Of a stretch of DNA of 64,000 bases, positions 22,272 to 30,711 are shown in pieces. The stretch covers positions 1 through 64,000 of the forward strand of contig JAKVKU010000010.1 in NCBI GenBank assembly GCA_022484695.1, written 5' to 3'. Position numbers and translations under genes: made by a program. A model generated the notes under the pieces. It did not search any database. It was given only the letters and a program-made list of their open reading frames with translations, and was not told the DNA's origin. This stretch comes from Lactobacillus sp. Lineage in GTDB: Bacteria > Bacillota > Bacilli > Lactobacillales > Lactobacillaceae. The stretch's first letter is position 1. Each line of letters opens with the position of its first letter.

Positions 22272-23186
22272 ATGAATTTTTTATATTTAGCTGCCAAAAC
22301 CTCGTTGACAGAAAGTTCAATTGCGTCTATTCAGAAGAATACCAACGTTTTCCAGCGCTTATGGCAAGGTATTAACTGGGAGAATATTCTCGGCAAAATC
22401 ATTGGCAAGCTGGTCATTATCATTGCCCTGTCCATTTTATTTTTCATCTTAAATAAAGTGGGCAAGGCGGTGATCAACCGGGTCTTTCACCAATACCAGC
22501 AAAAGGAAAATTATTCTAAAAATCGCGTAGGTACAATTCACTCCTTGTTAAATAATGCCTATGCTTACTTGTTGATTTTCTTTTACCTCTATGCCATCTT
22601 ATCCACCATTGGCGTTCCAGTGGGCACCCTAATTGCCGGCGCTGGTATTTTAAGCTTGGCCTTTGGTTTAGGTGCCCAGGGGTTTGTCAACGATTTGGTC
22701 ACCGGCTTATTTATTTTGATCGAACAACAATTTGATGTGGGCGATTTAGTGACCATTGGGACCATTACTGGCAATATTAGTGCCATTGGCTTGCGGACCA
22801 CCCAAGTTCGCAGCATTGATGGCACTTTAAACTTCATCCCCAATCGCAATATCACCATCGTCAGCAACAAATCCCGGGGTAACCGGCAAGTCTTGATCAA
22901 CCTGCGGGTCCATAATGACACGGATATCAACACCTTGGAACAGCTCATTGAAACGGTCAACCAACATCTGCTGCCCCAATACCCCGCCATCAAACAGGGC
23001 CCAGAGCTACTAGGGCTAACCGACCTAGGCCATGGTGATTTAGTCTATCAAGTGCAGATGTACACTTTAAACGGCGATGACATCACGATCCAACGGGCCT
23101 TTTTAAAGGCTTATCTGGCTGCTTTTAAAAAAGCCGGGATCCAATTGCCCGAATCCGCTTTAAATTTAAACATACCCCCTCAATAA
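22272..23186 (+). CDS. mscS: Small-conductance mechanosensitive channel (MscS family, YkuT-like)
   Basis: A 304-residue channel with three N-terminal membrane helices. The third is Gly/Ala-rich (GTLIAGAGILSLAFGLGAQ), followed by GFVNDLVTGLFILIEQQFDV, the MscS pore-lining signature, and the beta domain with VGDLVTIG and LRTTQVRSIDG. It opens on membrane tension to release solutes on osmotic downshock. The start is ATG 22272, 5 bases after GGAGG, 30 codons inside the longest frame. The DUF368 gene follows by 12 bases, so they form an operon. Confidence 0.92.
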   Translation: MNFLYLAAKTSLTESSIASIQKNTNVFQRLWQGINWENILGKIIGKLVIIIALSILFFILNKVGKAVINRVFHQYQQKENYSKNRVGTIHSLLNNAYAYLLIFFYLYAILSTIGVPVGTLIAGAGILSLAFGLGAQGFVNDLVTGLFILIEQQFDVGDLVTIGTITGNISAIGLRTTQVRSIDGTLNFIPNRNITIVSNKSRGNRQVLINLRVHNDTDINTLEQLIETVNQHLLPQYPAIKQGPELLGLTDLGHGDLVYQVQMYTLNGDDITIQRAFLKAYLAAFKKAGIQLPESALNLNIPPQ

Positions 23187-23198
23187 GGAGATATTTTC

Positions 23199-24104
23199 TT
23201 GGCTATCATTAACTTAATCAAAGGTTTTCTCATCGGTGTTGCTTTAGTGATCCCTGGTTTGTCCGGCAGTATTTTTGCCGTGATCGTTGGTCTTTATGAA
23301 CCTTTGATCAAAGCCATCAATCAATTCCGACAAAGTCCCAAAAAACAACTCCAGTTCTTGACCCCCATTGGCCTTGGCGCCATTGTGGGTATTCTTTTCT
23401 CCACCAAAGTCGTGCTTTGGCTGTCCCAGCGGTTCCCCATTCCCGCCTATGCCTTCTTCTTGGGCTTAGTTTTGGGTATCATCCCCTTTATCTGGCGAAA
23501 GATGCGCGCTATTGCCTTCACCTGGTGGTACCCCGTCATCACGCTGTTGGGCTTCGCTTTAATTTTGGGACTGACGCAATTGGGCAGTGGGCAGGCCGAA
23601 AGTTACATTAGTATTAAAGCCTTACAGACTTGGCAAGATGCCGGTCAGATGTTGTTTGCCGGGGGCTTTTCTGTGGCCTTGATGATCATCCCCGGTATTT
23701 CTGGATCCATCATGCTGATGGTCATCTCCCAATATGGCACGGTTTATAATGCCGTGGGCGCTATTGTAGACTTATTGCGCCATTTGCTCAAGGGCAATCT
23801 GGCAGCCGCCCAAGGTGATCTGCAAACCGTGGCCTTAATGCTGCCTTTTATGGTAGGCGCCTTAGTGGGCACCGTTTTAATTGCAAAATTAATGCATTAT
23901 CTCTTAAAACACTACGAAAGCCAAGTCTACTATGGGGTTTTAGGGGTAGTGGGGGCCGCTGCCATTATTTTATGGCAAAGCGGCATCACCCCTTATTTAC
24001 CCAAGACTGGTTGGTTAAACTTAATGCAACTGGCTTTACTGGGCTTAATGCTGCTCCTAGGTATTTTAGCCACCTTGTTCTTAGATAAACCAAGTTCTGA
24101 CTAA
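23199..24104 (+). CDS. popT: DUF368 membrane protein, probable polyprenyl-phosphate transporter (PopT type)
   Basis: A 301-residue protein with about eight hydrophobic helices. Seen: the paired inverted motifs KGFLIGVALVIPGLSGS (about 8-24) and SVALMIIPGISGSIMLM (about 157-173), the internal-repeat PG.SG hallmark of DUF368. Members of this family were shown to recycle undecaprenyl phosphate from the outer to the inner leaflet for cell-wall synthesis; that function is inferred here. It starts at TTG 23199 after AAGGAG, 12 bases after mscS. The window also has a DedA-family gene (3003), the other family with this activity. Confidence 0.85.
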   Translation: MAIINLIKGFLIGVALVIPGLSGSIFAVIVGLYEPLIKAINQFRQSPKKQLQFLTPIGLGAIVGILFSTKVVLWLSQRFPIPAYAFFLGLVLGIIPFIWRKMRAIAFTWWYPVITLLGFALILGLTQLGSGQAESYISIKALQTWQDAGQMLFAGGFSVALMIIPGISGSIMLMVISQYGTVYNAVGAIVDLLRHLLKGNLAAAQGDLQTVALMLPFMVGALVGTVLIAKLMHYLLKHYESQVYYGVLGVVGAAAIILWQSGITPYLPKTGWLNLMQLALLGLMLLLGILATLFLDKPSSD

Positions 24105-24149
24105 AAAAATGAGGGCCCTGACAATATTGTTGGGTACCCTCATTTTTTT
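24103..24149. terminator. Bidirectional terminator between DUF368 and NUDIX genes
   Basis: AAAAAAATGAGGG (24103-24115) / CCCTCATTTTTTT (24137-24149), with an inner ACAATATTGT palindrome in the loop. Confidence 0.9.
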
Positions 24150-24152
24150 CGT

Positions 24153-24581
24153 TTATCGTTGGGCTTGAATGTATTGGTGGGCGTGGATTAATATCTCTTT
24201 GAGATTGTCATAACTCAGTTTCACCAAGGCTTGGTCATAATCAAACCATTCAATATCGCTAATTTCAGCCAATTGTTTGGTGGTCGTCACGTCTGGATCC
24301 ACTTGGCTAATATAAATAATCGTTTTCTTGATTTTTCCATTGGGCAGCGGGTAAGTGGCCATTTCCGAAAAGTTTGTATCCACAGTCACGTCTAAATTAG
24401 TTTCTTCTTTAATTTCCCGAACCGCGGTTTCTTCACCAGTTTCGTTGCCCTCCACATGGCCCTTGGCAAAGCCCCAAAAGTTCCGGTCCTTGCTTTTGAC
24501 CAGCAGAAATTTCAACTCACCTTTAGCATCGCGACTATAGATCACCGCACCAGTGGCAACTTCTATATTATTTTCAGTCAT
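24153..24581 (-). CDS. NUDIX hydrolase
   Basis: A 142-residue pyrophosphohydrolase. Seen: the Nudix box GHVEGNETGEETAVREIKEE (about 42-61) with the REIKEE metal-binding core. The overall pattern (GAVIYSRD, WGFAKGHVEG) resembles the diadenosine tetraphosphatase branch, but specificity is not certain. The ATG overlaps the stop of the upstream deacetylase by four bases (ATGA), so translation is coupled. It is the last gene of the CbpB-DapH-deacetylase unit. Confidence 0.9.
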   Translation of the reverse strand: MTENNIEVATGAVIYSRDAKGELKFLLVKSKDRNFWGFAKGHVEGNETGEETAVREIKEETNLDVTVDTNFSEMATYPLPNGKIKKTIIYISQVDPDVTTTKQLAEISDIEWFDYDQALVKLSYDNLKEILIHAHQYIQAQR

Positions 24582-25720
24582 GGTTTCACCTGCTTATCCC
24601 GATACCGTAAGAAAGGTTCAATGGCGGCAATGCCTTTGCTGATTGCTGCTTCATGGGGGGCTAAGTGGTCGGAATGTAGCGCATAGGGGCTATCCACCCC
24701 TAGCCAAAACATGGTGCCCTTAATTTTGGAGAGCATGAACCCAAAATCCTCCCCGGTCATGGCGGGCTGGGTTTCAATAAAGTTCACATTCGGTTGTTTA
24801 GTCATGAAATCAATGAAGTTTTTGGTCAATTCTGGATTGTTTTCCACCGGTAGATAACCACCCTGGTGTAAGTCCAGATCAGCCTTGCAGTCATACATCA
24901 CTTCCAGGCCATGGACGATTTCTTGGACCCGTTTTTGAATATGGAGATTCATCTTTTGCGTCAAGGCCCGAATGGTACCATCAATTTGCGCGGTACCGGC
25001 AATCACATTCATGGTAGTACCCGCTTCAAAGTGGCCCAAGGTCACCACGCCGCCTTCAATGGGATCCACGTTGCGGCTGACAATGGTTTGTAGTTGAGTC
25101 ACTAACTCAGCGCCAACGACCACCATATCATTAGCCAAATGGGGATAAGCGGCATGGCCTGACTTGCCGTGCAGGGTAATGTGGATTTCACAGGTCCCCG
25201 CAAAAAGGGTCCCTAAACGGCAGCCAATGGCCCCCGTGGGTAATTGGGGATTATCGTGGAGGCCATAGATTTCATCGGGCAGCCATTCGTTTAAGGCGCC
25301 ACTTTCGTAAAGTAACTTACCCCCGCTGGCATTTTCTTCAGCGGGTTGGAAAATGAACAAGAAATTATGTTCTGGTTGTTGGGCCGCAAAACTGGACAAC
25401 AAACCCAAGGCCACGGTCATATGGATATCATGACCACAGGCGTGCATCCGCCCCGGGTGTTTAGAGGCATAAGGTAGCCCAGTGGCTTCGGTAACCGGCA
25501 GGCCATCGATATCCGTGCGATACGCGATGGTATAATCTGGACTTTTACCAGTGACATGGACTAAAATACCTGTATCATGAGTTTTAACGGTCAGATTATC
25601 TTGGGGTAAGCTTTTAATAATCTTTAGTAATAAGGCTTGGGTTTCAAACTCTTCTAAGCCAATTTCCGGGATTTGGTGTAATTCCCGGCGAATTTGAATC
25701 AGTTTTTCATCAGACAGCAT
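24578..25720 (-). CDS. dapL: M20D amidohydrolase, probable N-acetyldiaminopimelate deacetylase
   Basis: A 380-residue metallohydrolase. Seen: an N-terminal IRRELHQIPEIGLEEFET typical of M20D, the metal motif RMHACGHDIHMT (about 97-108), PAEENASGG (catalytic Glu) and a late MTGEDFG. The neighbouring dapH argues for N-acetyl-LL-diaminopimelate deacetylase in the acetylase branch of lysine/DAP synthesis, as in Bacillus ykuR beside ykuQ. Without context it would be an aminoacylase/hippurate hydrolase homologue. The start is ATG 25720 after AAGGAG, 16 codons inside the longest frame. Confidence 0.85.
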   Translation of the reverse strand: MLSDEKLIQIRRELHQIPEIGLEEFETQALLLKIIKSLPQDNLTVKTHDTGILVHVTGKSPDYTIAYRTDIDGLPVTEATGLPYASKHPGRMHACGHDIHMTVALGLLSSFAAQQPEHNFLFIFQPAEENASGGKLLYESGALNEWLPDEIYGLHDNPQLPTGAIGCRLGTLFAGTCEIHITLHGKSGHAAYPHLANDMVVVGAELVTQLQTIVSRNVDPIEGGVVTLGHFEAGTTMNVIAGTAQIDGTIRALTQKMNLHIQKRVQEIVHGLEVMYDCKADLDLHQGGYLPVENNPELTKNFIDFMTKQPNVNFIETQPAMTGEDFGFMLSKIKGTMFWLGVDSPYALHSDHLAPHEAAISKGIAAIEPFLRYRDKQVKP

Positions 25721-25791
25721 TATGTCGCTCCTTAAATAGCAAAAGGCTGAAAACAAACAATTCGTCAACAGCCTTGCCAGTCAATTTAATT

Positions 25792-26499
25792 TTAGATATT
25801 TCTTAAAGCATCTTGTAATTCCGTTTTACTGCGGGTCTTAGCATCAATGGTCTTGATGACTTTAGCCGGCACGCCGGCAACCACGGTATTAGCAGCCACA
25901 TCTTGAGTCACAATGGCCCCGGCAGCTACAACGGCGCCTTCACCCACGTGAACCCCTTCAATGACCACCGCATTGGCCCCCACTAAAACGTTATCTTCAA
26001 TAATAACTGGGGTTGCGGATGCTGGTTCAACGACACCGGCCAAAACAGCGCCGGCCCCGATATGACAGTGTTGGCCCACGGTGGCCCGGCCACCCATCAC
26101 CACGCCCATATCGATCATGGTATTGGCCCCGATGATGGCGCCAATGTTAATAATGGCCCCCATCATGATGACGGCATTATCGCCAATGCTCACTTGGTTC
26201 CGAATGATGGCGCCAGGTTCAATGCGGGCATTGTAAGCCTTCAGATCGGCCAATGGCACGGCTGAATTGCGGGCATTGTTTTCCAAATGATAGCTGGTAA
26301 TCTTGGCTTTATTGGCTGTCAAAAATGGTTCAACGTCCGCCCAATCCCCAAATAAAACACCCGTTTTTGTTTCTAAGTACGCTTCAATGGTTGCTGGCAC
26401 GGCTAAATCAGCCATGGCCCCTTTAATGTAAACTTTCACTGGTGTTTGCTTTTTAGCATTACCAATATAATCAATAATTTCTTGTGCACTTAAAGCCAT
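25792..26499 (-). CDS. dapH: 2,3,4,5-tetrahydropyridine-2,6-dicarboxylate N-acetyltransferase
   Basis: A 235-residue acyltransferase that acetylates tetrahydrodipicolinate in lysine/diaminopimelate synthesis. Seen: an N-terminal substrate domain ([19 protein letters not shown]) and a left-handed beta-helix of hexapeptide repeats (about 90-205: [52 protein letters not shown]). Length matches DapH. A small hairpin AAGGCTG/CAGCCTT (25743-25775) lies in the 71-base gap before the deacetylase and could modulate downstream expression. Confidence 0.95.
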   Translation of the reverse strand: MALSAQEIIDYIGNAKKQTPVKVYIKGAMADLAVPATIEAYLETKTGVLFGDWADVEPFLTANKAKITSYHLENNARNSAVPLADLKAYNARIEPGAIIRNQVSIGDNAVIMMGAIINIGAIIGANTMIDMGVVMGGRATVGQHCHIGAGAVLAGVVEPASATPVIIEDNVLVGANAVVIEGVHVGEGAVVAAGAIVTQDVAANTVVAGVPAKVIKTIDAKTRSKTELQDALRNI

Positions 26500-26528
26500 A
26501 AAAAATCTCCCTCATTTTTAACTAAATT

Positions 26529-27002
26529 TTAATCTCGATGATTATCTACTAGAATATCATTTTTATCGAAGTTGTGGGCTAAATAATTTAAACTTTTCAT
26601 CATTTCACGCCGGGTAATGATCCCCACAAAGTCTTGATGCTTTGATACCACGGGTAAGAAAGCATTATCAACCAGCAGATGTAAAATTTCTTCCAAGTCG
26701 TAGGGATTTTCCACAGTTTTCACATTGGTATCCATAACTTGGGCAATCGTAATTTTATCTAGGGGCTGTAAATCGATTTTGTCCAAGCCTAACATTTGTT
26801 CAGTGACCATAGCCATGGTCAATTCCCCTAGAAATTTGGAATTGGCATCCAGTACTGGAATACGGCTATACTTCATTTTAGTCAATACTAATAAAGCATG
26901 GGTCAGGGTATTGGTGCCTTGCACGGAGGCAACTTGGGCCGCCGGAATCAAAAAGTGACGCTTATTTTCCATTAATAGGGTTTCAATTGTTTGTGATATC
27001 AT
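26529..27002 (-). CDS. cbpB: CBS-domain protein CbpB/DarB (YkuL type), probable c-di-AMP-binding protein
   Basis: A 157-residue protein made of two CBS motifs (about 18-75 and 85-140: YSRIPVLDANSKFLGELTMA, DNAFLPVVSKHQDFVGIITRREM). YkuL/CbpB proteins bind cyclic di-AMP and, in their free form, stimulate the Rel (p)ppGpp enzyme or pyruvate carboxylase in some species. The gene is beside dapH as ykuL is near ykuQR in Bacillus. AAGGAG precedes ATG 27002. Ligand binding is inferred from family and context. Confidence 0.85.
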   Translation of the reverse strand: MISQTIETLLMENKRHFLIPAAQVASVQGTNTLTHALLVLTKMKYSRIPVLDANSKFLGELTMAMVTEQMLGLDKIDLQPLDKITIAQVMDTNVKTVENPYDLEEILHLLVDNAFLPVVSKHQDFVGIITRREMMKSLNYLAHNFDKNDILVDNHRD

Positions 27003-27103
27003 ATACTCTCCTTATTCTTAACGCTAAAAATAGCTTAACAGAATTCTGTTAAGAAAGTAATGTAACTTTTTGAAAAAACTACGAACTATTTTCAGCAAAG
27101 GGG

Positions 27104-27120
27104 TACCGGAGAATCCGGTA
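27104..27120. promoter_or_regulatory. Short perfect inverted repeat upstream of glpF
   Basis: TACCGGA-GAA-TCCGGTA, a 7-bp stem with a 3-base loop and no T-run. It lies between cbpB and glpF, 103 bases before the glpF start. A cre-like TTAAAACGATAACT (about 27140-27153, one mismatch to consensus) follows. Operator or mRNA hairpin; role unknown. Confidence 0.4.
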
Positions 27121-27222
27121 ATATTGAAAGGGCTTTATTTGTTAAAACGATAACTTGTTATTTACTAAAGCATAAGTATTTGGTAAGATGAGTAGGCTAT
27201 TAATTTAAGAGGAGGCACGCAC

Positions 27223-27954
27223 ATGTATTCATTGAGTGTTCGACTGGCTGCGGAGTTTATTGGAACTGCTTTCATGGTGATTTTGGGTAACGGTTCTGTG
27301 GCCAACGTCGATCTCAAAGGCACCAAGGGTAACAGTGGTGGTTGGATGATCATCGCCATTGGTTACGGCTGTGGTGTCATGATTCCAGCGCTATTATTCG
27401 GTAGTATTTCCGGTAACCACATTAATCCAGCCTTTACCTTAGGCTTAGCCTTTAGCGGGTTATTCCCTTGGTCAGAAGTTTTACCTTATATCCTGGTACA
27501 AATGGTAGGTGCCATTGTGGGTCAGGCCGTTGTTGTGGCCATGTACAAGCCCCACTATGATATCACGGAAGATCCAGAGCATATCCTGGGGACATTTTGT
27601 ACCATTGATGCCACGACCAGTAAGTTAAATGGATTTATCTCTGAGTATGTCGGCACATTTATTTTAGTTTTTTCTGCCTTAGGTATCACCAAGGCGCCCT
27701 TTTTCAAAGATAACTTAGGGACCGCCCATTTAGCCCTTGGCTTTTTGGTCATGACCTTAGTCGCTTCCTTAGGTGGTCCAACCGGACCCGCGTTGAACCC
27801 TGCCAGAGATTTAGGCCCACGCATTTTACATAGCCTACTGCCTCTGAAGCATAAAGGTTCCTCCCAATGGGATTATGGTTGGGTCCCTGTAGCTGCACCT
27901 ATTGTTGCCGGGATTTGTGCCATTGCCCTTTATAAAGGTATCTTTTTATCATGA
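27223..27954 (+). CDS. glpF: Glycerol uptake facilitator/aquaglyceroporin
   Basis: A 243-residue MIP-family channel with six membrane helices and two half-helices. Seen: the first NPA box GNHINPAFTLGL (about 66) and the second box GPALNPARDLGPR (about 186), where the Asp after NPAR marks glyceroporins rather than water-only channels. Lactobacillar members also pass dihydroxyacetone, lactic acid or water. AGAGGAGG precedes ATG 27223. It overlaps the converging yfcE by 6 bases, and its terminator is inside yfcE. Confidence 0.93.
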   Translation: MYSLSVRLAAEFIGTAFMVILGNGSVANVDLKGTKGNSGGWMIIAIGYGCGVMIPALLFGSISGNHINPAFTLGLAFSGLFPWSEVLPYILVQMVGAIVGQAVVVAMYKPHYDITEDPEHILGTFCTIDATTSKLNGFISEYVGTFILVFSALGITKAPFFKDNLGTAHLALGFLVMTLVASLGGPTGPALNPARDLGPRILHSLLPLKHKGSSQWDYGWVPVAAPIVAGICAIALYKGIFLS

Positions 27955-28473
27955 CCGGTTGAATTCAAAATGTAACGCCGGTACTTTTTCTAGTTGTCGA
28001 TTATAATAATCGACAACTATTTTTTTGGCTTGGGAATCCACCAACGCATAAGTTCCCCCCAGGTTCGCATATTGCCCCCGGGGCTGGCTGATGGAGCCGG
28101 GATTGAGCATGAAAACGCCTTGAGTGTATTCACAGGCCAATTGGTGGGTATGGCCATAAAACGCCAAATTAGCCCCCTGCTCTTTGGCTACTTCTAACAA
28201 ATGGCCTAAGCCTAAATTGACCCCATAGTGATGGCCATGGGTCACAAAAATATGATCGGTGCCAAATTGTAATTGGGCGGTGATGGGAAAATCTCGGTCA
28301 AAATCCATATTGCCCTGGACGATGGCCGTCATCCGGGCCACCAAGGGATCTTGATAAGCCAATTCCGAATCCCCACAGTGAATAAAGGCGGTGACCGTCT
28401 TGGCATAATGATCCAAGAGGGTTTTTAAAATTTCTTGATCACCGTGATTGTCGCTGACAACTAAGTATTTCAT
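27949..28473 (-). CDS. yfcE: YfcE-type phosphodiesterase (MJ0936 family)
   Basis: A 174-residue metallophosphoesterase. Seen: LVVSDNHGD (about 4-12), IHCGDSEL, VQGNMDFD, VTHGHHYG and FYGHTHQ, the complete metal-binding set of the small phosphodiesterase family. It starts at ATG 28473; the longer frame begins inside the ribosome site. Gene order murI-rdgB-yfcE is the same as Bacillus racE-ysnA-ysnB. Its last 25 codons contain a perfect hairpin with a T-run acting as the terminator of the converging glpF. Confidence 0.9.
   Translation of the reverse strand: MKYLVVSDNHGDQEILKTLLDHYAKTVTAFIHCGDSELAYQDPLVARMTAIVQGNMDFDRDFPITAQLQFGTDHIFVTHGHHYGVNLGLGHLLEVAKEQGANLAFYGHTHQLACEYTQGVFMLNPGSISQPRGQYANLGGTYALVDSQAKKIVVDYYNRQLEKVPALHFEFNRS
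27991..28026 (+). terminator. glpF terminator embedded in the yfcE coding region
   Basis: Perfect 13-bp arms TAGTTGTCGATTA (27991-28003) / TAATCGACAACTA (28007-28019), a 3-base loop, then T7 on the plus strand. It lies 37 bases after the glpF stop, wholly inside the 3' end of yfcE, where it encodes part of the C-terminus. Confidence 0.9.
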
Positions 28474-28519
28474 CTCAAGCACTTCCAATCTTTTCTATTT
28501 CAAATGATAAAAGCAGGCT

Positions 28520-29137
28520 TTAATCAGCTTGGTACCACTGCCGCCATTTTTTCTCTAATTCAGCCATGGCTTGCCCCCGATGACTGAGTTGATTCTTTTG
28601 GGCGCTGGAAATTTCCGCCATGGTTTTGTTTAATCCGGGCAGCATAAATAATGAATCATAACCAAAGCCGTTTTCACCCCGGGGAAATAAAGCAATCTGA
28701 CCGGCAACTTGCCCCGTGACCACCAGATCTTTTTGGGGGGCATTTGGCTTAGCAAACACTAAATCAGTTTGAAATTTGGCATCGCGCTTAGCTTCAGGAA
28801 CCCCGGCTAACTCGCTTAATAACTTGGCATTGTTAGCCGCATCGTTATGATCCCCGGCGTAACGGGCTGAACGCACACCAGGTTGGCCGTGTAAATAAGC
28901 CACCATCAAGCCTGAATCATCTGCCAAGACCGGTAAATTCAAGGTGGCACTGATGGTGTCGGCCTTCAAGCGAGCATTTTCTTCGAAGGTATGCCCGGTC
29001 TCTAACACGTCTTCAATTTCTGGGTAGTCTAACAAGGTCTTGACGGCAATGCCATCTTTGGCAAACAGTGCTTTAAATTCTTGGGCTTTGCCAGGATTCT
29101 TGGTGGCAACTACCACCACGGTTGGTAATTCAGTCAT
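28520..29137 (-). CDS. rdgB: XTP/dITP diphosphatase (RdgB/HAM1)
   Basis: A 205-residue pyrophosphatase that removes deaminated purine nucleotides (ITP, XTP) from the pool. Seen: VVATKNPGKAQEF (about 8-20), VLADDSGLMV (about 70-79), YAGDHNDAANNAKL, GFGYDSLFMLPG and a C-terminal NQLSHRGQA, all family hallmarks. It begins 14 bases after murI in the same direction; yfcE follows 46 bases later. These genes form a conserved Firmicutes unit. Confidence 0.95.
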   Translation of the reverse strand: MTELPTVVVVATKNPGKAQEFKALFAKDGIAVKTLLDYPEIEDVLETGHTFEENARLKADTISATLNLPVLADDSGLMVAYLHGQPGVRSARYAGDHNDAANNAKLLSELAGVPEAKRDAKFQTDLVFAKPNAPQKDLVVTGQVAGQIALFPRGENGFGYDSLFMLPGLNKTMAEISSAQKNQLSHRGQAMAELEKKWRQWYQAD

Positions 29138-29151
29138 ATTGATCCCTCAAT

Positions 29152-29973
29152 TCATGTGAGTTGTAATGCTTGTTTTAAATCCACTTCTTGGGCGTGAATG
29201 TTGGTCAATTCCAGCCAATCATTGGCAATTTCATCAAACATTTGCCCAGAACCTGTGGTATAGAATTCGTGCTTAGGATGATAATTTTGATCATCATTGG
29301 CAATTTCAAAGTAATCTAATAATGTGGAGACTTCACTCACCGTTTCGGCCCCAGAATCAATCAAGGTCACATTATCCCCCATGACGTTTTGGATAATTGG
29401 CCGTAACAATGGATAATGAGTACAGCCCATGACGAGCGTATCCACCGGATGTTTTTTAAAGGGTCGCAGGGTTTCAGCTACTACTTTTTTCGCCACCGTG
29501 GATTCATACTCGTTACTTTCCACCAACGGCACAAACTTAGGGGCCGCCACGCTGACCACCTTAATATGCTTATTCTTGCGTTGAATGGTTCTGGCATAGG
29601 CACCTGATTTAATCGTGCCTTCAGTGCCAATGACGCCAATGCGTCCGGTTTTTGTGGCTTTGATAGCCGCCCGACTGCCGGGTAAAATCACGCCGATCAC
29701 CGGAATATCCAGTTTAGGTTTAATCATTTGTAAAGCTTCAGCCGTGGCTGTATTACAAGCAAACACTAACATTTTAATGTGCTTTTGCAATAAAAATTGG
29801 GTCAATTCCCAGGTAAACTGCTGCACTTGGGCCACCGGTCTGGGGCCATAAGGCAGGCGGGCTTGATCCCCAATAAATATCAATTGTTCATGGGGTAATT
29901 GGCGCATGGCTTCTTTGACGACCGTCAGCCCCCCTACCCCGGAATCCAATAAACCAATAGGTTGTTTATTCAT
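29152..29973 (-). CDS. murI: Glutamate racemase
   Basis: A 273-residue enzyme that interconverts L- and D-glutamate for peptidoglycan. Seen: GLLDSGVGGLTV (about 7-18), the first catalytic Cys in FACNTATA (about 70-77) and the second in MGCTHYPLL (about 182-190). A TTG at 29976 is an alternative start with similar ribosome spacing after GGAGA. It heads murI-rdgB-yfcE. The 230 bases upstream to yslB are non-coding and contain TATAAT-like boxes on both strands. Confidence 0.96.
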   Translation of the reverse strand: MNKQPIGLLDSGVGGLTVVKEAMRQLPHEQLIFIGDQARLPYGPRPVAQVQQFTWELTQFLLQKHIKMLVFACNTATAEALQMIKPKLDIPVIGVILPGSRAAIKATKTGRIGVIGTEGTIKSGAYARTIQRKNKHIKVVSVAAPKFVPLVESNEYESTVAKKVVAETLRPFKKHPVDTLVMGCTHYPLLRPIIQNVMGDNVTLIDSGAETVSEVSTLLDYFEIANDDQNYHPKHEFYTTGSGQMFDEIANDWLELTNIHAQEVDLKQALQLT

Positions 29974-30207
29974 CAAAAAAATATCTCCTTTACGTATGGA
30001 TCCTAATGGGTCAATACGATTTTTAACCGCCGAACTAACAGCGGTTGGGCTAGTGAGATCTAGGTTAAATTATAGAAATTGAAACTAGCCGTGCTCTACT
30101 TATTTTGGCCTTTTTCCCGAAAAAATTCAAGTTTTGAAATCTATAGTGGCCAAGGACTGCCGGCGAAAGTATAATAGAAACTATCAGCTTCACAGGAGGA
30201 GACAATT

Positions 30208-30660
30208 TTGTCTGAAAAATTACTAGCGCAATTAGATGATATCACCCTCGGCAGTAGTTTTGCCGGTATTACAATTTTACGAGACTTGTTACTCCCAGAT
30301 TTACTGGGCAAAGAAAGTGACACGATCTTATATTGGGCAGGTAAACAATTGGCACAAAAAATGCCCCTGCCAGATTTCACCGGTATTCAAAACTTTTTCG
30401 TTTTAGTTAGCTTTGGCGACCTGTCCCTGTTGAAACAAAAAGGCACCCAGTATGAATTTGAACTAAGTGGTGAACCGATCAGCCAACGCTTAGCCGTGGA
30501 TCCGAAGGCTGATTTCCAGTTGGAAACTGGCTTCATCGCCCAACAATTACAACAACAACTGGGCTTTATCGCCGAAGGTATCAGTAGCCCTGAAAAACAC
30601 ACGGCCCAAATTAAAATCACGATTCAAACCGATCCCAAAGATGTCATCGCCCCAGATTAA
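30208..30660 (+). CDS. yslB: YslB family protein (DUF2507)
   Basis: A 150-residue cytoplasmic protein of the YslB family. Seen: LGSSFAGITILRDLLLPDLLG (about 15-35, quoted to 20 residues), ILYWAGKQLAQK and a C-terminal ETGFIAQQLQQQLGF, which resemble the V4R-like fold of DUF2507. Function is unknown; in Bacillus it also lies next to racE/murI. The start is TTG 30208 after GGAGGAGA. A TATAAT (30170-30175) lies upstream; the -35 is poor. Confidence 0.85.
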   Translation: MSEKLLAQLDDITLGSSFAGITILRDLLLPDLLGKESDTILYWAGKQLAQKMPLPDFTGIQNFFVLVSFGDLSLLKQKGTQYEFELSGEPISQRLAVDPKADFQLETGFIAQQLQQQLGFIAEGISSPEKHTAQIKITIQTDPKDVIAPD

Positions 30661-30665
30661 ACCCT

Positions 30666-30702
30666 AAAAAAAGCCTTACCGTCAATCGCGGTAAGGTTTT
30701 TT
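30666..30702. terminator. Bidirectional terminator between yslB and dltD
   Basis: CCTTACCG (30674-30681) / CGGTAAGG (30689-30696) flanked by an A-run and a T-run. Confidence 0.92.
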
Positions 30703-30711
30703 GATTGGTGC

